A DNA stretch of 8,915 nucleotides from DATECU01 sp035286745 (lineage in GTDB: Bacteria; Acidobacteriota; Vicinamibacteria; Fen-336): contig DATECU010000033.1 of the NCBI GenBank assembly GCA_035286745.1, positions 1-8,915 on the forward strand, given 5' to 3'. Below the pieces are notes generated by a model. The model was not told where the DNA came from and ran no database searches. It saw only the letters and a list, made by a program, of their open reading frames with translations. Below are positions 5,902 through 8,915 of the stretch, in pieces. Made by a program: the position numbers and the translations under genes. Positions within the stretch are counted from its first letter, which is position 1. Every line of letters begins with the position of its first letter.

Positions 5902-6324
5902 GTGCGCTACGTCCTCGATTGCTCCGTGGCCATCAAGTGGCTGGTGCCCGAGGTCGACTCGGATCTGGCTGAGAGGTGGCTGGAGCGGGAGCAGGCGGGC
6001 GAGATCGCATTTCTCGCTCCCGACGTACTGGTTGCCGAGCTCGGGCACACCGTGCGCAAGCACGTGCTCCGTGGTGGACTGACCGCCAACGATGCGCACT
6101 CCGGACTCGCCGAGTTCCTATCGATGCGCATCGACTTCAGCCCTTCGTTGGCTCTGGCCCCACAGGCACTGAGCTTGGCACTCGGCCATGTCGCGACGTT
6201 CTACGACGCGCTCTACGTGGCTCTGGCCCAGCGAGAAGGCGTCCCCGTCCTCACGGCGGATGCCCGGATGGCTGGCGCCTTTTCGGGGCTGGGTCGCATC
6301 CTCACGCTCGGGCCGCCCGCGTAA
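5902..6324 (+). CDS. vapC: VapC-family PIN-domain toxin ribonuclease
   Basis: A 140-residue single PIN domain starting at GTG, 3 nt after the antitoxin stop; there is no good Shine-Dalgarno, so coupling to the antitoxin is likely. The acidic Mg-binding residues of PIN nucleases are all present: Asp6 in VLDCSVAIKW, Glu46 in VAELGH, Asp102 in FYDALYVALA and Asp120 in LTADARM. VapC proteins are Mg-dependent endoribonucleases that cut specific tRNAs or rRNA and stop translation when the antitoxin is degraded. The intact motif set and full length suggest an active toxin. Two 60-base samples of this gene are 62-63% G+C, against 68-75% in samples from the catabolic operon, consistent with a mobile toxin-antitoxin cassette. 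The PIN family is secure; the RNA target cannot be read from sequence. Confidence 0.92.
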   Translation: MRYVLDCSVAIKWLVPEVDSDLAERWLEREQAGEIAFLAPDVLVAELGHTVRKHVLRGGLTANDAHSGLAEFLSMRIDFSPSLALAPQALSLALGHVATFYDALYVALAQREGVPVLTADARMAGAFSGLGRILTLGPPA

Positions 6325-6400
6325 GCGACCCCGTTCCGTCTGGCCGGCTGCTGGCGCGGGATGCCTTGGCCCACCAGAGCAGCCCGCTCTCCGCCTCGCG

Positions 6401-6406
6401 TAACAT
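6401..6406 (+). promoter_or_regulatory. Possible -10 box of a leaderless or very short-leader promoter
   Basis: TAACAT lies 7 nt before ATG 6414, the spacing expected if transcription begins at the start codon itself. No convincing -35 was found at 16-18 nt upstream, and only a weak GGCGGG precedes the ATG. The call is tentative. Confidence 0.3.
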
Positions 6407-6413
6407 TGGCGGG

Positions 6414-7571
6414 ATGAGACGCCTCGCCTGCGACGCGGTGGTGGTGGGGGCAGGCTTCGCCGGCGCCGCCACCGCCTATCACCTGGTTCGGATGGGCCTG
6501 CGCGACGTTGTGGTCTTGGAGCAGGAGCCGCTTCCGGGGACCCATGCCTCCGGTCGCAACGCGGGCATGATCCGGGAGGCCGTGTTGCCGGAGGCTATCC
6601 AGCCCCTGGCCGTGGAAGGCGCGCGCTTCGTTCGCGACCCGCCAGCCGACCTGGATCCGGTGCCGAGCTTCAGGCGGTCCGGTGCGCTGATGCTGGCGGA
6701 GGGCGCCCAGGCCAAGGCGGTGCGCGCCTGGGTCGAGAGCGCTGAACGATGGGGCGTTCGAGCCCGCTGGCTCGACCAGAGCGAAGCCGAGGGCAGAGTG
6801 CCGGCGCTCCGAGGCGCAGCGTTCTCGGGCGCCGCCTGGTGCCCGGATGACGGAGTGGTGGACATCGCAGCGCTCTTGCAGGGCTACCTGCAAACGGCGG
6901 TTCGGGGCGGTGCGCGCGTCCTCACCGGCCAACGCGTCTTGGGGATCGCCGTGGAGAAGGGCAAGGTCTCTGGTGTCGCGACCGACCAAGCGAGCTTCAC
7001 CACTCCGCTCGTGGTCAACGCGGCCGGGGCCTGGGCGGGCGAAGTGGGAAAGCTGGCGGGGGCCACACCGGTGCCGCTCCGAGCCTGCCGGCGTCACCTC
7101 TACGTCTCGGGCCGGCTCGACTGGGTCGAGCCCTCCTGGCCGATCGTGTGGGATCTCTCGCACGCTCTCTACTTCCGCCCCGAGCCGCCCGGCCTTCTGC
7201 TCTCGGCCTGCGATGAGACCGAGCAGGCGCCCGGCCTGGCCGCCACCGACGCGGCGGCGAGCGAGATGCTGGCCGGCAAGCTATCCCGTTATGTGAAGCG
7301 CCTGGCCGACCTGCCGATTGCTCGCTCTTGGGCCGGCCTCAGGACCTTGACCCCCGACGGCGGGTTCGTGCTTGGTCGCGACCCACAGATCGCCGGCTTC
7401 GTCTGGTGCGCGGGCCTGGGCGGCCACGGCGTCACCGTGGGTCCCGCGGTGGGCCGCCTGGCGGCCGAAGCGGCGCTGGGTCGGCCCCAGCCGGCGGCTC
7501 ACTCGCCGGCGCGGTTCGTGGCCCCCGCGCTCCCCGCGTCCGACCGCGACGCACTGGTCGGCGAGCCGTGA
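6414..7571 (+). CDS. DAO/DadA-family FAD-dependent amino-acid or amine oxidoreductase
   Basis: A 385-residue flavoprotein of usual DAO-family length. It opens with the FAD fold VVVGAGFAGAATAYHL (residues 9-24, GxGxxG at 12-17) and the ribose-binding Glu36 in VVVLEQE. The GTHASGRNAGMIR segment (42-54) that packs against the flavin in this family follows. Near the C-terminus come LTPDGGFVLGRDP and a second flavin-contact stretch, GLGGHGVTVGPAVG. Relatives include D-amino-acid dehydrogenase, sarcosine and glycine oxidase, and D-arginine dehydrogenase, which oxidise the C-N bond of small amines. The substrate cannot be assigned. No signal peptide is seen. ATG 6414 is chosen because the fold begins seven residues later and a TAACAT box precedes it; the open frame extends upstream only over vapC, out of frame. 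Its stop overlaps the sensor start, so the two are probably co-transcribed. Confidence 0.87.
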   Translation: MRRLACDAVVVGAGFAGAATAYHLVRMGLRDVVVLEQEPLPGTHASGRNAGMIREAVLPEAIQPLAVEGARFVRDPPADLDPVPSFRRSGALMLAEGAQAKAVRAWVESAERWGVRARWLDQSEAEGRVPALRGAAFSGAAWCPDDGVVDIAALLQGYLQTAVRGGARVLTGQRVLGIAVEKGKVSGVATDQASFTTPLVVNAAGAWAGEVGKLAGATPVPLRACRRHLYVSGRLDWVEPSWPIVWDLSHALYFRPEPPGLLLSACDETEQAPGLAATDAAASEMLAGKLSRYVKRLADLPIARSWAGLRTLTPDGGFVLGRDPQIAGFVWCAGLGGHGVTVGPAVGRLAAEAALGRPQPAAHSPARFVAPALPASDRDALVGEP

Positions 7572-8915
7572 GCAACACCCGACGGCGCTTCATCGCCTAC
7601 CTGACGGCGGGGATCTGTGGAGCGGCGGCTATCGCGCTGCTGTTGGTCCACGGCGCAGACCGCGGGCACCTGACGCTGCTGATGCTGGGAAGCGGCGCCG
7701 GTGGGGTTCTGGTCTGGGCGGCGGCGGCAGGGCGGCGCCAGCGTCTGGCGCTCACCGAGGCGCTGCTGGAGAACGTCGGCGATTACATCGCCCTTGCCGA
7801 TGCGGAGGGGCGGGTCCTTTACCAGAGCCCCTCGGTAGCCCGCCAAATGGGGCACCCGGCGGGCGAGCGGGTGGGACTCTCGGCTCTGGATCTCGTCCAC
7901 CCCGAGGATGCGGCCGAGGCGCAACGAGCCCTGGCCATCGTCTTGCGCAAGCCGGGAGGTGCCTGGAGCTTCCGGCATCGAGTGCGGCGAAAAGGGGGTG
8001 CTTGGAGGGTTCTCGATACCCAGGCGAAGAACCTGCTGGACCTGCCGGCGGTGCGTGGGATCGTCATCAGCTCGAGGGACGTGACGGACCGGGTTCGGGC
8101 CGAGGTCCGGCAGGCCACGCAGTTGGCGGTGACTCGGGTGCTGAACGAAGCGAGCAGCGTGGCCGAGGCCGGGCCGCCGATCCTGGAGGCCATCTGCCGG
8201 TGTGCGGGTTGGGACTTGGGCGAGGTGTGGTGCGCGGACGGCGACGTCTTGAGGTGGAAGGGCTCGTGGCACATCCCCGGCGTGAACGGTTCGGCATTCG
8301 AGGCGGTGAGCCGGGAGGCGACCTTCGCTCGCGGCACCGGCCTTCCCGGCCGGGTGTGGGAGACCGGTCAGCCGGCCTGGATGGTGGACGTGGCCGAGGA
8401 TCCGGAGTTCGTAAGGCGCACCGCGGCGCAGAGCGAGGGTCTGCACGGCGCCATCGCCTTCCCCATCCTGAGGGGTGGATCGGCCTGCGGCGTGCTCGTC
8501 TTCTACAGCCACGAGTTGCGCGAGCCCGACCTGGTCCTGCTCGACCTGATGGGCGACGTGGGCATGAAGATCGGCCAGTTCGTGGAGGGCAAGCAGGCCG
8601 AAGCCGCCCTGCGCGACAGCGAGGAGCGGTTTTGTCGACTGTCGGAGGCCACGACCGAAGGTGTAGTCATTCACGACCAGGGAGTGGTCCTGGACTTGAA
8701 CGCGAGCATCAGCCGCATGAGCGGTTACGCCCGCGAGGAGCTTCTGGGCCGGAACGGCCTCACTCTGGTGAGCCCCGAGAGCCGGGCTCTGCTGGCACAC
8801 CGGCTGGCGGAGGGCATCGAAGGCCGCGCCGAGATCGTGGCCTTGCGCAAAGACGGCAGCCAGTTCCCCGCCGAGATCGACAGCCGGGCCATCACCTACC
8901 AGGGGCGGCTGGCGC
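7568..8915 (+). CDS. Membrane-anchored PAS-GAF-PAS sensor protein (3' truncated by window edge)
   Basis: A GTG at 7568 overlaps the stop of the preceding flavoenzyme (GTGA) and opens a frame with no stop for 449 codons to the window edge. Two hydrophobic segments (about residues 8-28 and 35-54) suggest a membrane anchor with only a short loop between them, so sensing is probably cytoplasmic. A first PAS domain (about 65-176) contains GDYIALADAEGRVLYQSPS, an HPED turn and the closing SSRDVTDR. A GAF domain follows (about 185-340), with the RGTGLPGRVWETGQPAWMVD signature and a PIL-GGSACGVLVFY strand. A short linker with EAALRDSEERF leads to a second PAS domain (about 350 onward) with SGYAREELLG and LRKDGSQFPAEI. 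Such arrangements end in a histidine kinase or a GGDEF/EAL output; this part is beyond the window. The ligand is unknown. Pairing with the amine oxidoreductase suggests a link to its substrate or to redox state, which is inference. Confidence 0.85.
   Translation, partial: MSNTRRRFIAYLTAGICGAAAIALLLVHGADRGHLTLLMLGSGAGGVLVWAAAAGRRQRLALTEALLENVGDYIALADAEGRVLYQSPSVARQMGHPAGERVGLSALDLVHPEDAAEAQRALAIVLRKPGGAWSFRHRVRRKGGAWRVLDTQAKNLLDLPAVRGIVISSRDVTDRVRAEVRQATQLAVTRVLNEASSVAEAGPPILEAICRCAGWDLGEVWCADGDVLRWKGSWHIPGVNGSAFEAVSREATFARGTGLPGRVWETGQPAWMVDVAEDPEFVRRTAAQSEGLHGAIAFPILRGGSACGVLVFYSHELREPDLVLLDLMGDVGMKIGQFVEGKQAEAALRDSEERFCRLSEATTEGVVIHDQGVVLDLNASISRMSGYAREELLGRNGLTLVSPESRALLAHRLAEGIEGRAEIVALRKDGSQFPAEIDSRAITYQGRLA

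Noticed and set aside
5976..6413. Upstream extension of the DAO-family frame to 531 residues
   Set aside because: It overlaps vapC out of frame and has no domain. The FAD-binding fold starts directly after ATG 6414.
6325..6413. Possible rho-independent terminator after vapC
   Set aside because: The GC-rich sequence can form only short imperfect hairpins and there is no following T-run.
7499..8800. 433-codon open frame on the minus strand opposite the sensor gene
   Set aside because: The + strand frame encodes clear PAS and GAF motifs over the same bases. The minus frame has compositionally biased, motif-free translation, as expected of an antisense shadow in GC-rich DNA.

Overview
This is a high-GC (about 65-75% in the stretches I counted) bacterial chromosomal segment. 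All genes that can be supported lie on the + strand, are densely packed and often overlap by 4 bases. GTG and TTG starts are common, and two promoter-like -10 boxes sit almost on top of start codons. The gene content (a CoA-linked alicyclic-acid dehydrogenase-like SDR, a dienoyl-CoA hydratase-like crotonase, VapBC, a PAS/GAF sensor) suits a metabolically versatile soil or sediment bacterium such as a delta-proteobacterial, acidobacterial or Rokubacteria-like lineage. The lineage is inference: no rRNA or marker gene is present.

Region 1 (1-5614) looks like one catabolic operon. In order it holds the C-terminal two thirds of a BadH-like short-chain dehydrogenase, a flavin-reductase-domain protein with a probable TTG start, a crotonase resembling cyclohexa-1,5-diene-1-carbonyl-CoA hydratase (Dch/BamR type), a small protein resembling the small subunit of gluconate/glucose dehydrogenases, a GMC FAD dehydrogenase with a C-X5-C-X3-C motif typical of [3Fe-4S] sugar dehydrogenases, and an acetolactate-synthase-like thiamine diphosphate (ThDP) enzyme. 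The last four are separated by 3 nt or overlap by 4 nt. The SDR and crotonase suggest handling of ring-derived (aromatic or alicyclic) CoA esters. The small subunit/GMC pair looks like a two-electron alcohol dehydrogenase module, and the ThDP enzyme could make or break a C-C bond next to a carbonyl. One testable idea is that the GMC enzyme oxidises a ring alcohol to a ketone or diketone that the ThDP enzyme cleaves, by analogy with cyclohexane-1,2-dione hydrolase and IolD.

Region 2 (about 5615-6324) is a two-gene VapBC-type toxin-antitoxin module with its own plausible sigma70-like promoter and slightly lower GC than the operon.

Region 3 (about 6400-8915) holds a DadA/DAO-family FAD amine or amino-acid oxidoreductase whose stop codon overlaps the GTG start of a membrane-anchored PAS-GAF-PAS sensor protein. 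The sensor runs off the right edge, so its output domain is not visible.

No tRNA, rRNA, CRISPR array, insertion sequence or convincing rho-independent terminator was seen. No gene-free stretch exceeds 90 bases.
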